Source: Lobosporangium transversale
Taxonomy: Eukaryota; Mortierellomycota; Mortierellomycetes; Mortierellales; Mortierellaceae
Reading direction: 5' to 3'
Length of the DNA: 64,000 nucleotides
Assembly (NCBI RefSeq): GCF_002105155.1
Contig: NW_019029044.1
Span: forward strand, 154,813-218,812
Below, in pieces: positions 1 to 10,756 of this stretch. The notes beneath the pieces are model-generated. The model ran no database searches, was not told the origin of the DNA, and saw only the letters and a program-made list of their open reading frames with translations. Both the position numbers and the translations under genes were made by a program. Each line of letters starts with the position of its first letter. Positions within the stretch are counted from its first letter, which is position 1.

Positions 1-2
1 TG

Positions 3-671
3 ATGCAAGAAGACAACAGGTTTACTTACCACATTAAAATGGTCCTAAGACGATGGTTCCAAGAGAACAAGCAGGAAGGCAAGGCTGTTGAAGACATGAT
101 CGAGGGAGAGCCGTTCGTCAATGCATCAACCCGCAAGGCCCTTGACCCCATTGGCAGCCTACCCGACGAAGGCACGGCGACCCTGCAAGCTTTTTATCCT
201 CCCCTATCTGTGCCTAAATCCAACAGACGATCTAAGAAGCGCTACGCGGCAGTGATGGGAGTGTCGAAAGCCATTGCAGAAGCCATGACGAAAGCTTCAG
301 TGCAGGATGATGATTTTGGCAAGGTTATGGACAGCTTGGACTCGATACAAAAAAGTACAAACATATCAACCAAGGAGACTGGCCTTACCGCAGGTTCTGA
401 TGAAGTTGTCAAGGCACAGGATGGTGCTGATAGCGATTGCTTGTTTAAAGGTATCCCAGTGGAGAGTATTATTGATGGAGATATACTCAATGGGAAAGGC
501 AGACCAAGAAGCCGGCGGTTTACGGCAAGCTACGAAGACAAACAGAGCAAAAATGAGCCTGCGGAGCCCACGGCAGAGACGCCAGCACGATCCATGCAGG
601 CCAAGCGAAGGAAAGTCGGGTCCGAATCACTTGTCTGGCAGATTCCAAAAACAATCTCTGATTTTAAGTAG
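3..671 (+). CDS. hypothetical protein, C-terminal part of a gene entering from the left edge
   Basis: An open frame of about 222 codons begins at the window edge and ends at 671. The first ATG is at position 3, so the true start may lie outside the window. The product is hydrophilic, with basic clusters (around residues 70-80 and 165-172) and a KRRK stretch near residue 202 that could be a nuclear localisation signal. No domain is recognised. A poly(A) run of about 29 nt follows 35 bp after the stop, and AATAAA lies at about 686, as expected for a 3' end. The length and balanced codon use make it more likely a real gene end than a chance frame. Confidence 0.5.
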   Translation: MQEDNRFTYHIKMVLRRWFQENKQEGKAVEDMIEGEPFVNASTRKALDPIGSLPDEGTATLQAFYPPLSVPKSNRRSKKRYAAVMGVSKAIAEAMTKASVQDDDFGKVMDSLDSIQKSTNISTKETGLTAGSDEVVKAQDGADSDCLFKGIPVESIIDGDILNGKGRPRSRRFTASYEDKQSKNEPAEPTAETPARSMQAKRRKVGSESLVWQIPKTISDFK

Positions 672-706
672 CATCTTTTGCAAACAATAAATTCTTTATA
701 GTGACG

Positions 707-737
<31 letters not shown>

Positions 738-1277
738 CCATTCATATTTATTATTGGTGATATTCTTTAAGATCAATTAGACTGGGAACAATTAATGGGA
801 AGGGATCTTCTTTAGCGGAAAGCGAATTGGGAGGAAGCGGTCATATTAGTCTTTTTAATTGATGGAAGCGTAAGGAGCGCGTGAAGGAAAGAATAAATAA
901 AGATGGAAGAGGAAGATGAGACATGATCGTGGAAATGAATTTTTTTTTTTTTTTTTTTTTCAGAAAAAAGTCACATGGCTACATGGATGATGATTTAGGT
1001 CCCGTTATTATACTGGTCTTGCTTTTAGAGAGGTCTTTGCCAATTATACATCTATTGCTTAATATACTTCTTGTATTTGATGGGTATTTAACTAACAAAC
1101 GGCAGCGTTACAAAGCTTTATCTGATTACTTGATTTGGAGTGAGAGGCAAAAAAAAAAAAAAAAAAAAAAAAAACCAGAAACAATTAAATGTGGATGACG
1201 GGGGGTAACAATTCGGGTGAAAACGGGGGGGGTATGGGAATTCTCAGCCGGGGGGCATTTTTCAATTTGACGGGGGG
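672..1277. other. intergenic stretch with three A/T homopolymers
   Basis: No coding frame of note. It contains a poly(A) run at about 706-736, a poly(T) run at about 940-960, a poly(A) run at about 1149-1173, and a G-rich patch at about 1199-1275 with several runs of five to eight G that differs in composition from its surroundings. Confidence 0.5.
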
Positions 1278-1955
1278 CGCATTATTCCTTAGTCCCTATT
1301 TGGCAGCCTACTTCTGGGGCTGCCACTTAACTTCGCACTCTTGGGTGGCAGCTGGGCTGCCAAATACATTACTTTTTTTTTTTTTTTTTTTTTTGATAAC
1401 AGTGTCATAACATCAGTGGTAAAACAGGCAGCGTTTTGTGGATACATTGCCTTGCACAGCTAATGCCGCCGGAGGTACTAAGGGCAGCGGCGATGACATC
1501 TTCACAAAACAACCTTCAATGTACACGGTTAGGGAATGATTTATTGAAGACGTCTAGGTAGCAGGTGAGACGCGTTTGCTCCGAGCGAAAACCTCTCATA
1601 GGCATTGATCTCCAAATGGCACCTCCAAAACTGTATGAGCGACCTACTTGAAAAAAAAAAAGTCATTAGTTTTCTAAATGAGACAAGACAATGTCACTAC
1701 ACATAACTATGACGTAGAAGACGGGAGCTTTATTAATTTGAAGTATGAGCGTTATAAACATATACGGTTCCTAGGAATGAAAAAAAAAAAAAAAAAAAAA
1801 AATAGTTAGAGGCCAAATAACGCTGGGTAGGCTGCCAAGTAAATAATGAATGTTATTTGGCAACTGGGCTGCCAAAGAGAGTCTTGAAAGTTGATTATAT
1901 TTGGCAATGGGCTGCCAAATAATATTTAGCAACTAGGCTGCCAAATAGATTAATC
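1278..1955 (-). mobile_element. MULE-like non-autonomous repeat, copy 1 (truncated outer left end)
   Basis: This segment is the reverse complement of 28503-29129. Both carry many copies of the short motif GGCTGCCAAAT and its complement in subterminal positions, plus an interior with two long A/T runs. The right end reads GGCTGCCAAATAGATTAATC (1936-1955), which equals the outer end of the copy at 29110-29129. The outer left end is missing about 36 bp relative to the other copy. No protein is encoded, so it is non-autonomous. Family assignment rests on the 11-bp target duplication of the second copy. Its right side probably extends in pieces to about 5086, because GGCTGCCAAAT-like sequence resumes at 5058-5086 beyond two nested insertions. 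Confidence 0.6.
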
Positions 1956-2070
1956 CAAATAATAGAGTCCTCGCCAAAAAGTCGTAAACTAATATATTTT
2001 TCAAGATTTTAAATTGAATAAAATACTCCCATTTTTAAACACCGAAAAAGCACGTACAAAACTCAAAATT

Positions 2071-4580
2071 TTAATTTTTTCGAAAGCGTTTTCTATTATC
2101 GATGAGACGCTCCTCCTCAGACTCACTATCCTCCACTAAATTGAATACGGTTCCAACATCTTGGACAAGATCCTCTATCTCAGACTCTAGTGCAACGGCA
2201 TCGGCTTCATCTTGGTTCACTACTCTATCAAGTTCCATGTCCCACTCGTAGCTGTCCACTCTAATCGTGTCTTCCAAGTCCTCAACAGGCTCCTGTTCAT
2301 CAGTGGCCTCTTGATAAACTTCTTGATCAAAGGTTTCTGCTTGTACACGATCTCTCTCATTGTAGTACCTCATACCAATTTTCACAGATTTTCTCCATAC
2401 AGAGTAGAAGACTCTACAAGGAATTTGGGCAAACAAACTGAGTAGCCTTTTCTTAAGTAACAAGGCTGTCATTGTCGTCCTTGCTTTTGAAGCGATTATA
2501 TTTTTCACGACAGCCCAGATCTTTTCAATAGGCTGTAGCTCGCAATGGTACGGTGGGGTCTTGAGTATTTCATGACCGCCGTTCTCCTGGGCAATCCTGC
2601 TGACAGAAAAATACGACTCGTCAGGAATTGCGCTAATCAATCCCATAAGCTCGTCTTTATTTAATGCTTTTCCATCTTCCCTCGTTGGAATAGCAATATT
2701 TTTACCCGCAAGCCATGCTTTGATAGTCGCCACAGTGTCTCTCTTAGTCGGCTTTTTATTTTCCTTGTGGAAATGATATAAAGCGCCATCAAGATGGATT
2801 TGGCAAGGTCCAAGTCCCATCTGGTTGAGATTCTCACAAAGTCGTTTAAATATACTATCAAATATATTGGCGTTGAAATTCCCATGATAGTCGTGATCCG
2901 TGGCTACAACTCCTGCGTCCCTGATCTCTACTGGCACATCGGCCCACAGCTCAGCCTCCTGTTCTTGGCCTTTCTTCGATTGAGGCTTTGGCCCTTTAGC
3001 TGGCCAGACATACACGCTGTCCCTGTCAAGGACTGACAAAGGGTTTGCAAGGAAAGGTAAGTGAATGAATAACAAGAATGATAATGAGCTGAGAACTAGA
3101 ATGGATTCACGAATAGTTTTATTGCAGACTGAGGTTTACTATGTTACAAATCTATCATATTTATACTTGTTTGACTGAAGCGGAGACGCGCTTCAAGAAC
3201 TCTAAATAAAGCTTACTCAAATATTTCCTAAGGACTTTTACCATATACGGAACTTCAAGTGTTGAGTTAACTTAATACACAGGATCCGAGGAAGATATCT
3301 GGTGCAATCTTATTTCAAGGTTCCTTGGCACTATAAGCCTTGGTTATTGGTTTATAGCTCTTCTAGAATCCTTGGAGCTATTCACGGAGCTAGAAAACTA
3401 GGAGACGCGACTTGGCTTGACAGGCAAACTATGCATGGAGGAATGAGTGAAGGAAATGAGCGGAACAAATTAATCAAGCACACGTGATCTTTTTCAGATT
3501 CGAATCAGACAAAAGTCATTCATCAATTCATGAGCTAGACATTGCTTGCTGTTCGTGACAGTCCCTGACAAATTTGTCCTCGACTTTTTTCATGGCTTCA
3601 TCATAGTACACAACGAACGCCGCGAATATAACCACTATTGGTTTCCTTCCCGCGTCGTTAACAACGCCACCACGCCTTTGGACCCAACGTCTTGCTGCAG
3701 CATGGTCAATGTGGCAATAGGATTCATCAAGGAAGACCTCTGGCATTTTAGGCACCCAATTTCCGTCAATAAATCTTAAATTCTTGAGGCGCCGCTCAAG
3801 GTAAGTTGCTCGGAATGCGACATTCTCCTTGGAGTCATGCAGGAAGTTCTGTCTAACCCCTTTACCCCAATATAAGCCCATTTTATGAAGATCGCGAGTG
3901 ATTGACCTCGCTGATCTGCCAATTCCATAGTCTTCTTTAAGTTGGTTAGCGACTATTGCCGCCGAATTAGGGGTCCCAGCCTTGTTTGATTCTACTATGA
4001 TAGACATCACCTTTGAGCTTACATTCTGATCCATTTCTTTCTTTGGGCGTCCAGTTCTTCCACGCTCAGTTCTCTTACATCCCGTTCTTCCACGATCTTT
4101 GATATCGAGGATGCCTGTGGTAGCAAGTTTAATTGCTGTCAAACAAGCGTTCCTCCCTACACCCGTTAGAGCCGATAAATTGTCCGCTCTATCAGGAGTT
4201 TTCATAAACCACTCTCGAACCGCTTGTGGTGTCTCCTCCGCGGTTATAGCTTTAAATATATGCGCTATCATAGCGTATTCATTACGTGTTATGGTCGCTT
4301 TACTGCGAGTAATTTCATCAGTGTCCTTCTGCTCGTTCGACAAGAATGGGTTTGAATCGGCGGAAATGGAAGACTGCCTGGCTTCTTTCTTTGAAGAAAC
4401 ACCCTTGGCCCTACGTCTAGGAGGAGTGATCCACCGATATTGTGTGGGTGATCTTTGAGGTGATCTTCGGGGTGGAGTTGATGTTCCTGAAAACCTTAGA
4501 TCGATAGGACCTAGCTCGTTATACAGATCACCTAAGTCATCATATGCGGGCAAGTTATGGGTTTCAGGAGGGAAAGACAT
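2071..4580 (-). pseudogene. Tc1/IS630-type DDE transposase, split by a solo LTR
   Basis: The ATG at 4580 precedes a Ser/Pro/Arg-rich leader, then a helix-turn-helix region (about 4300-3850) with a GRTGRPKK basic motif. The catalytic triad is visible: D in FLDESYCHID (about 3740), D in IHLDGALYHF (about 2790), and E in ELQPIEKIW (about 2530). A long acidic C-terminal tail follows, ending at 2071. The frame is broken at 3561 by the LTR; removing the LTR and one GGGAC (minus strand) rejoins both halves in the same frame with no other stop. The gene was therefore intact when the LTR arrived. It should cut and paste the element at TA sites. It may still act in trans if other intact copies exist. 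Confidence 0.85.
3024..3560. mobile_element. solo LTR of a retrotransposon with 5-bp target duplication
   Basis: A 537-bp segment begins TGTCAAGG and ends TTCGTGACA, so both ends show the TGTCA/TGACA inverted termini typical of LTRs. It is flanked by the 5-bp direct repeat GTCCC at 3019-3023 and 3561-3565. No internal retrotransposon genes are present, so it is a solo LTR left after recombination. It interrupts the transposase exactly, and excision on paper restores the frame. Ty3- versus Ty1-type cannot be decided from an LTR alone. Confidence 0.85.
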
Positions 4581-4795
4581 TTTACTCCTTGATAGATGAG
4601 AATATGAATGAGGATGAGGATGAGGATGAAGAATGAGAATGGTATTGATCAATAGTAATCCATATATTTTTTTAAATAAGCTTTATTGATTTAAAATATT
4701 TGTACGTAAATTTCTTATTTCTCAGACCTCAATTCAAATTGAGTATTTTAAAAATATATTAGTTTACGACTTTTTGGCGAGGACTCTATTTGGTA

Positions 4796-5057
4796 CAGTG
4801 GAATCTCGATAATTGTACACTTTTGTACAATTTTCGAATTTGCTATATTTCTCGGTTATTGATTGGCTAAGAAGCCGACAATTCATGAAAAACTATTCTA
4901 AAAATCCTCTGCTGATTCCCCTACTCCAGTTGAGTGTGGGTTTTTTAGAATACTTTTTTTTAAAAGAGTAAGGCTCTTAGCCAACCAATGGCCTAGAAAT
5001 ATATCAAATTTGAAATTTGTACAAAAGTGTACATGTACAATTATCGAGATTCCACTG
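4796..5057. mobile_element. pogo/Tigger-like MITE, 262 bp
   Basis: Near-perfect terminal inverted repeats begin CAGTGGAATCTCGATAATTG at 4796 and end with the complement, finishing CCACTG at 5057. TA duplications flank it (4794-4795 and 5058-5059). The CAGTGG...TCGAT terminus resembles pogo/Tigger ends. There is no coding capacity. A (T)9 tract and an inner inverted section lie between the arms, so the whole element can fold into one long hairpin. Confidence 0.8.
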
Positions 5058-5239
5058 TACCTGGGTTGCCAATTAGATTGATCTAACTTTAAACTGTCTT
5101 GTTTTGAACAAAAACATGCTTACAAGGTTGGTGTTCGAAAACCGGGGGATAAGCTTGACTAAAAGCTATTTTGAATGATCATGGACATCAATTTTCATCC
5201 AAGTCATCAGTATAAAAGAATATAAAACAGATGCAAAAG

Positions 5240-5313
5240 TGTTTGTACTCGGACTCGAACCGAGGACCGTCTGTGTGTTAGACAGACGTGATAACCAACT
5301 ACACCATACAAAC
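5240..5313 (-). tRNA. tRNA-Val (AAC)
   Basis: Read on the minus strand, the gene starts GTTTGTA at 5313 and pairs with TACAAAC (complement of 5241-5247), with discriminator A. The D-arm contains GGTGTAGTTGGTTATCAC, the anticodon loop is CTAACAC with stem TCTGT/ACAGA giving anticodon AAC, and the T-loop is GGTTCGAGTCC. The length is 74 nt with no intron. A and B boxes are both present. Confidence 0.93.
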
Positions 5314-5458
5314 TTCTCTTTTGATTTGTCGTAGAGCATCTACTAGTGATCTCTGGAAACTAGTAGTAATGATGAAAAATGAAGAATTGGGCAAGAGCCT
5401 CGTGGTTTTGGGATACGATAGTGATCCTAAGTAATGCTTTGAATGATTTTGAGGATGC

Positions 5459-5581
5459 TGCAAAAGGGCATCGATAATAAGAAGAGAGATCTTTAATAAC
5501 TGCTAATTTTCTGAGAATTCATAATGAGAATAATGAAGATAAACTCACCTGCAAAAGGGCATCGATAATAAGAAGAGAGAT
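5459..5581. repeat. 32-bp direct repeat, two copies 91 bp apart
   Basis: The sequence starting TGCAAAAGGGCATCGATAAT occurs at 5459-5490 and again at 5550-5581, identical over about 32 bp. The spacer contains AT-rich sequence without coding potential. It looks like a local duplication. Confidence 0.7.
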
Positions 5582-5749
5582 GCCGTTTTTGCAGTGAAGG
5601 AAAAAGCTACTTAAATACTATTTAAAAATGGTAGAAAATAGGATGATAGGAAATAAATAAATTGAAAGGAAATACATATTTAGGTAAATGAATAGGCGTC
5701 ATTTACGACAGATTGGGGCGGTTGATACCTCTATTAGTATATGTAGATA

Positions 5750-5779
5750 TTCCTACATGACCTCGTGGGTCCTTGTTAT

Positions 5780-5813
<34 letters not shown>

Positions 5814-6413
5814 AGTATATGTAGATATGAGCGCGATCACGTGGTAACTCTCTGCAATGTATAGCATCAAAAAAAAAAAAAAAAAAAAAAAAAAACTGTT
5901 TCATTTGGTGGCGATTTCTTAAGGCCATAGAGGAATTCGGTCGTACAGAAATCTGGAACAAACGGTGTAAAGTCACCGTTGAATGGGAAAAGGCCCGTGG
6001 AATCACAGTTATAAGCAAACGCGCCAGAGGACGCAACTGTGTTGGGGAGCACAGACGTAGTAGCAATGATTTCCTTGTCCCTTCCCTCAGACAAAGACAG
6101 AAGCTGAATGTAAAAGAGATCTACAAGATCGCGGATGGCCAAGTCCAGGACTGTTACCTTGGGAAAACCAAACTGGACGTGATGGAGCGGCGAGGTGGAA
6201 TGAAGTTTTTGATGACTATGGATAGCGGATAATTTGTCGTGTTGCGCAACAGGCCACGTCGGGAAGGTGAACTTTGAGTACCAACCACGGTGGTCAGGGA
6301 TACAGCGGCTCTTGCCGTTTGTGCAGTAATAGCTGTTTATTGACTATAGTTTCTGGAGCATTTTGTTCACAGAGTGTAGAAATAAATCCCATGGCCTTGA
6401 GGGTCCTTGTTAT

Positions 6414-6448
<35 letters not shown>

Positions 6449-6760
6449 GTGGCGATTCCTTATATTTTGAGTGCATTGGCAGCCTTGTTATCAAAAAAAA
6501 AAAAAATAAAAATATATATAATAAATTGAGTCGCTTGTTGTCGCTCCTACATGACTTCGTGGGTGCTCGTGTCCGTTTTGAAGCGGGATACCAGGGGAGG
6601 TTTACATGTAGTCTATATAGTCCGCCCATTAAAAAATACCATCTAAACCAAAGATATTGTAAAAAACTAAAGCAATTCCTACATGCCCTCATGGGTCCTC
6701 GTTACCAAAAAAAATACATAGAGATACAAATCGGATGGAGTGCAAAAAAAATGGCAAGCG
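5750..6760. repeat. cluster of poly(A)-tailed short repeats
   Basis: A phrase of the form GGGTCCTTGTTATC followed by a poly(A) tract occurs at about 5768, about 6398 and (variant) about 6692, with a shortened CCTTGTTATC(A)n at about 6483. A second phrase, TTGGTGGCGATT(T/C)CTTA, follows poly(A) tracts at about 5904 and 6447. The repeated 3'-tail design resembles retroposed SINE-type copies or a decayed tandem family. No RNA polymerase III A/B boxes could be recognised with confidence. Confidence 0.4.
5897..6354 (-). pseudogene. coding remnant of unknown function between poly(A) tracts
   Basis: A minus-strand frame is open from just after a TAG at about 6354 down to the poly(T) run at 5895, about 150 codons. 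Composition is protein-like (mixed hydrophobic and polar, four Cys). No start codon, splice structure or recognisable domain is seen at either end. It is bounded by the poly(A)-tail repeats, so it may be a captured or retroposed gene fragment. I do not recognise it. Confidence 0.3.
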
Positions 6761-6769
6761 TCGACGCAT

Positions 6770-7262
6770 AAATTGGACAACCTGCTATAGCACATGGTTG
6801 GAAACACTTCTTCGCCAATGAAGAATAGCTAGAGAAATCCAAGACTTACTCCAAACTCCCACACGCTGTCATAATACATATCATGTATGAATTGTATATA
6901 TTTATCTCGCAGTAAAAGGTCGCAGATGAACTAAACATTGCTTGTGCTTAGTATCGTGCAAGAAACGATATTGGAAGTAATTGTTTTGTCTTTATGATAT
7001 TTGAAGTGGTGGCAAGGCGACTCGTTCAATGAGTGTAGTGGAAATGCAACAAATAACTGTTTGTAGTAGGTATATATATTATATACCATGGATTTGCAAC
7101 CTACAAGTCTCTCGTCTGTTAAAAATCCCGAGTTTTCTTTGCAAAAAATTTCTCATACGTTCAAGCACTCTCATTATACAAAATTTATAACCTTTTTGTC
7201 TAAGAAAGCTTGCAGATGCAGATGCAAAAATGACTCTTTTCAACAGTCTTTACGGTACTTTC

Positions 7263-7293
<31 letters not shown>

Positions 7294-8640
7294 GAGCCTT
7301 CAGAATACAGAAAGAGAAGGAATCATGATCTGCAGGAATCTCTGGTGTTGCACTATTTTTTTTTTTTTTTTTTTTTTTGATCTATAAAACACAAGTGGAC
7401 TATGCAGTGACCGTGCATCCAGCAAAGTAGAAGTTCTATTTGGTGTTACTCAATCTTTAAAAAAAAGAGCAATGGTCACTGGGGAACGCATCATCCCCAC
7501 CACATAATGTCGCCATAATGTATAAATATACTAGTAACGGCTGGACTGAATGTCGAATGTGTCAGAGAAAAACAGATGATTTTGCTTTGCAAGGTTTCCT
7601 CGATTATAACATGTTGATATTTGTCGAAGGTCCAGGTAGACAGGCAGTCTTGTATACTATTGTTAACATAATTTCTTAGTATCAAACAATCTTCATTTGT
7701 ATTACATGCCCATAAAGTTTTGACATGCTCTAAACTTTTGATGGATACTCTCATGCATTTAATGCAGGGCATGGTCCAGGGTAAATCGATGTGTGATTAG
7801 ATGCTTAAATGGCAGACGAGCGAGTGGGCGTTTCTGAGCGACTTACTACATGCGGTACCAGGATTGGCTATGCCCAGTAGGCTCACTCCACGTGCAGTCA
7901 ATGGTTTGGAAACACCCCCTTGATTTACATACTACCATCTCATTGGGTCATGGTAATAGATAACAGAACAAAGCGCTAAGATGGTTGTTGCTGGGTCATG
8001 ATATTTGATGTTTGCGCACAGAAACAAAAGATTCTTTTTTTTTTAGTGTTGCGTAAAGATCCCTGTTTGTAAGCTGTCTCCTGAGCACGTTCAGGATTAA
8101 TGATAGGCGTAAGTGGCCGATGGATCTGGTCACTCCCTCATTTGGCATTTGGATGAGGGGAAAAAAAAGAGCGCCTGTTTCCAAAAAAAAAACCATCTGC
8201 TGGGTTAGAAATGTGCTGTGGAAGTGAAAGTTTGTTTGTGTCACCAGGAATGAAATAGGTCGAATGATATGTCCAAATCGAGCGTCTGCATTGAGGCGTG
8301 TGCATGCTTCCGTCCGATCAATTGGCTCATCGGTGCTCGTCCTCATGTTGACCCAGAATTGCATCACGTTGTATTTGCCCCGGTTTAGTTTGCCAGCCAT
8401 GCTCACGTTTTTCTTTTTTTTATGTGTGCTCTGTGTGTCCTTGACTACTCTCCATCTTTTCACTTCTCTTTTCACCTTCCTTCTATCTTAATCCATTCCA
8501 ACCTACTCCACTCCACTCCACTCTACTCACTTCGCATAGTCGTCTCCTTCGACTTCATTATATCTGATTGCCCTTCTTACTCTCATTATTGCTTTTTTTA
8601 TACTTTTCTACTTTTTTCCCCTACATCTCCTTATCTCTCC
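6770..8640. other. non-coding stretch upstream of the bHLH gene
   Basis: No frame here looks like a gene. The stretch holds poly(T) runs at about 7266-7293 and 7355-7378. From about 8440 it becomes strongly pyrimidine-rich with CCACTCCA repeats (about 8507-8525), typical of a fungal core promoter and 5' UTR leading into the gene at 8653. Confidence 0.5.
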
Positions 8641-8652
8641 TTGCTGATTGCA

Positions 8653-10452
8653 ATGGTTCATTCTGATACGGATCCTCTCGCCCGAAAGAAACCTACTACT
8701 TCCTATTTCAAGCCTATAGTTCCTGCTCTCGCTCCCCACTCGCGTGGTCCTGCACTTATTCGACCCGCTTCAATCCTCTCTACTTTCTCGCCTGTCACCC
8801 CAGATCCTTCTCCTATAATGAGCCCTGAGGACCCAAAGTTCCAACAACAATCTTATTCTCGCAGGAATTCTGGATCGACTACAACTGCCGCTTCCACGAT
8901 TACAGTACACGACCAGGCGTTTTCGGGCCGTACTGCCAGTGGTTCCTCACAACATCTTCCAACCTTCAGTGACTTGAGTAAACCTACAGGGACACCAAGC
9001 TCCTCTTCAAGCTCCTCTTCATCTACTCCTACTCATTCTAGTTCTAGGGCTCTGCATACGCTCTATCCACAGGGCACACCCCCAATGTCCCCTGGTGTTG
9101 GTCATGGCTTGATCTCGCCCATCACAGGACCCCATAGGGGAATTACTGATCCCAGCCACTACTCTTCATCATCATCGTCGTCTTCCGGGTTCTATCAGCT
9201 TCCACCTCCACTCCAGCCGTTTGCGCCCCGTCAGAGTCCTCATCAGTCACCCGCGATGCAACCTCAGCCGAATCACGGCCACAACAGCTCACTCACAAAT
9301 CTACCGTCATTGCCACCGCCCTCTGTACATTCCAATAGCGGATATTCACCCAGATCTACACCTCAAATGTCACCTCGCTATATGGTTTCTCCAGCTCTAG
9401 GGCCTCTCTCCCCATACCCCACACCACAGCATCAACCTCGCCATTTCTCCAGTCCTCACTCTGACCCCCTTACATCAAAACAATCCATCCCAGCCATGAT
9501 TCTACCTGCCTCGGCCCTTTCGTCCACTAATAGTAATGGCTCATCTCATGATAATGCTTCAGTAAGATCATATTCAGCCGCCTTACCGCAGCAGGAATCT
9601 GATACGGTAGGGTCCCCAATTGCTGGTCCTGTTGCAGACTCCTCTGCACCTAGCTCACCGCGGCGATATATGATGTTGCCCCCTCAGAGTCCCTCTGCTC
9701 CAATCTCTACATCTCGACGGTCATCACGTTCACAAGGCAGGAAGACCAGTGCTGAATCTAGCCCAACATCTACCAGCACAAGCACCACCACTCGCCGCCG
9801 AACCTCATCCAGCGCTAAGTTGATTGACCAAGAGACACGAGACCTGATGCGTAAGGTATCGCATTCTGCGATTGAGAGACGGCGTCGTGAACGTATCAAT
9901 GACAAGATTCTGCAACTCAAGCATTTGGTACCCGCATGCGTGGATGAGGATCATCTGCACAAATTATCGATTTTGCAGAGCACGATCGAGTATATCCAAC
10001 ATCTTAAGGCTATCTTACCAGCATCGATTGCGAATGCTAAAGTTGGCAAGGCCACAAACAACAATCCGAATAATAAGACCACAGACATGTTAGAGGCTTT
10101 GGGTGGTTCTATCTCTTCGAAATCGCCACTGACGCCGCTGATGACTACGGGCTTGAACCATATCTATGAAAAGCGGATCAGGATTGAAAAGCAAGACATT
10201 CGTGCACTCTTAGAGGATCATGGTCCAACAGTTCGACAACAGATAGAACAAAAACAAAAACAAAAGCATCAGCAACAGCAACACGTATCGTCGTCCTCAC
10301 CTTCTTTTTCATCAGATGAAGACGCAAAGGATGGTCTACTGTTATTAGCTAATCAATCGTCCTCCATCTCAGAGGCAGCAACTGGTGCTTCATCTGACGA
10401 AAGTGGATCAACTCATGAATTTAGACCACGGAAAAAAGGAAAGCATGAATAG
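8653..10452 (+). CDS. basic helix-loop-helix transcription factor
   Basis: A single-exon gene of 599 codons. I choose the ATG at 8653 because the in-frame sequence upstream is pyrimidine-rich leader. Residues 1-395 are low complexity (Ser, Pro, Thr, Gln), as in fungal activation or regulatory regions. The bHLH lies at about residues 399-455: basic part HSAIERRRRERINDK, with the His, Glu and Arg residues that read CANNTG E-boxes, then helix 1, a short loop and helix 2 ending near YIQHLKAIL. The C-terminus has a Gln/Lys stretch, Ser-rich patches and a basic end. An AATAAA lies at about 10510. The exact family is not fixed (not an obvious SREBP, since the position usually Tyr in SREBPs is Arg). 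It is convergent with adenylosuccinate lyase. Confidence 0.85.
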   Translation: MVHSDTDPLARKKPTTSYFKPIVPALAPHSRGPALIRPASILSTFSPVTPDPSPIMSPEDPKFQQQSYSRRNSGSTTTAASTITVHDQAFSGRTASGSSQHLPTFSDLSKPTGTPSSSSSSSSSTPTHSSSRALHTLYPQGTPPMSPGVGHGLISPITGPHRGITDPSHYSSSSSSSSGFYQLPPPLQPFAPRQSPHQSPAMQPQPNHGHNSSLTNLPSLPPPSVHSNSGYSPRSTPQMSPRYMVSPALGPLSPYPTPQHQPRHFSSPHSDPLTSKQSIPAMILPASALSSTNSNGSSHDNASVRSYSAALPQQESDTVGSPIAGPVADSSAPSSPRRYMMLPPQSPSAPISTSRRSSRSQGRKTSAESSPTSTSTSTTTRRRTSSSAKLIDQETRDLMRKVSHSAIERRRRERINDKILQLKHLVPACVDEDHLHKLSILQSTIEYIQHLKAILPASIANAKVGKATNNNPNNKTTDMLEALGGSISSKSPLTPLMTTGLNHIYEKRIRIEKQDIRALLEDHGPTVRQQIEQKQKQKHQQQQHVSSSSPSFSSDEDAKDGLLLLANQSSSISEAATGASSDESGSTHEFRPRKKGKHE

Positions 10453-10756
10453 ATCCAACTAGATTTCTTTTTTTCTTACTTTTATATATTGTCATGACTT
10501 GCATTAAACAATAAAGCATCATATACCATAATAATTTCTTTAAAAAAAAAGACATTGTGGATCAACATGAAATTACAAGGTCCACTGCACGTATTATCTG
10601 TAGTAAGTATCATCAACTCTTAGTTTGGTTCACAGAGGTCCATGAAGATATATAATTTCAGTAAAAATTGCGAAGTGGACGGACGATATGAATGATAAAG
10701 AGGCTATAATGACAATGTGTTATGATGATGAGGAAGAATGGGACGAAAGGAATCTT

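Larger units (their letters stand above)
1965..4786 (-). mobile_element. Tc1/IS630-superfamily DNA transposon with TA target duplication
   Basis: Terminal inverted repeats of about 38 bp lie at 1965-2001 and 4750-4786; the outer ends read GAGTCCTCGCC and GGCGAGGACTC. TA dinucleotides at 1963-1964 and 4787-4788 are the expected Tc1/mariner target duplication. Between them is one minus-strand transposase gene (4580 to 2071), interrupted by a solo LTR at 3024-3560. Without the LTR the element would be about 2.28 kb. It sits inside the GGCTGCCAAAT-rich repeat. Confidence 0.85.

Noticed and set aside
3024-3560. Interpretation of the transposase gap as an ordinary intron.
   Set aside because: There are no canonical splice signals at the correct phase, while a perfect 5-bp duplication and TG...CA ends are present.
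7996-8475. 159-codon minus-strand frame upstream of the bHLH gene.
   Set aside because: It overlaps the bHLH promoter/leader, has no domain, and is driven by antisense of pyrimidine-rich sequence.
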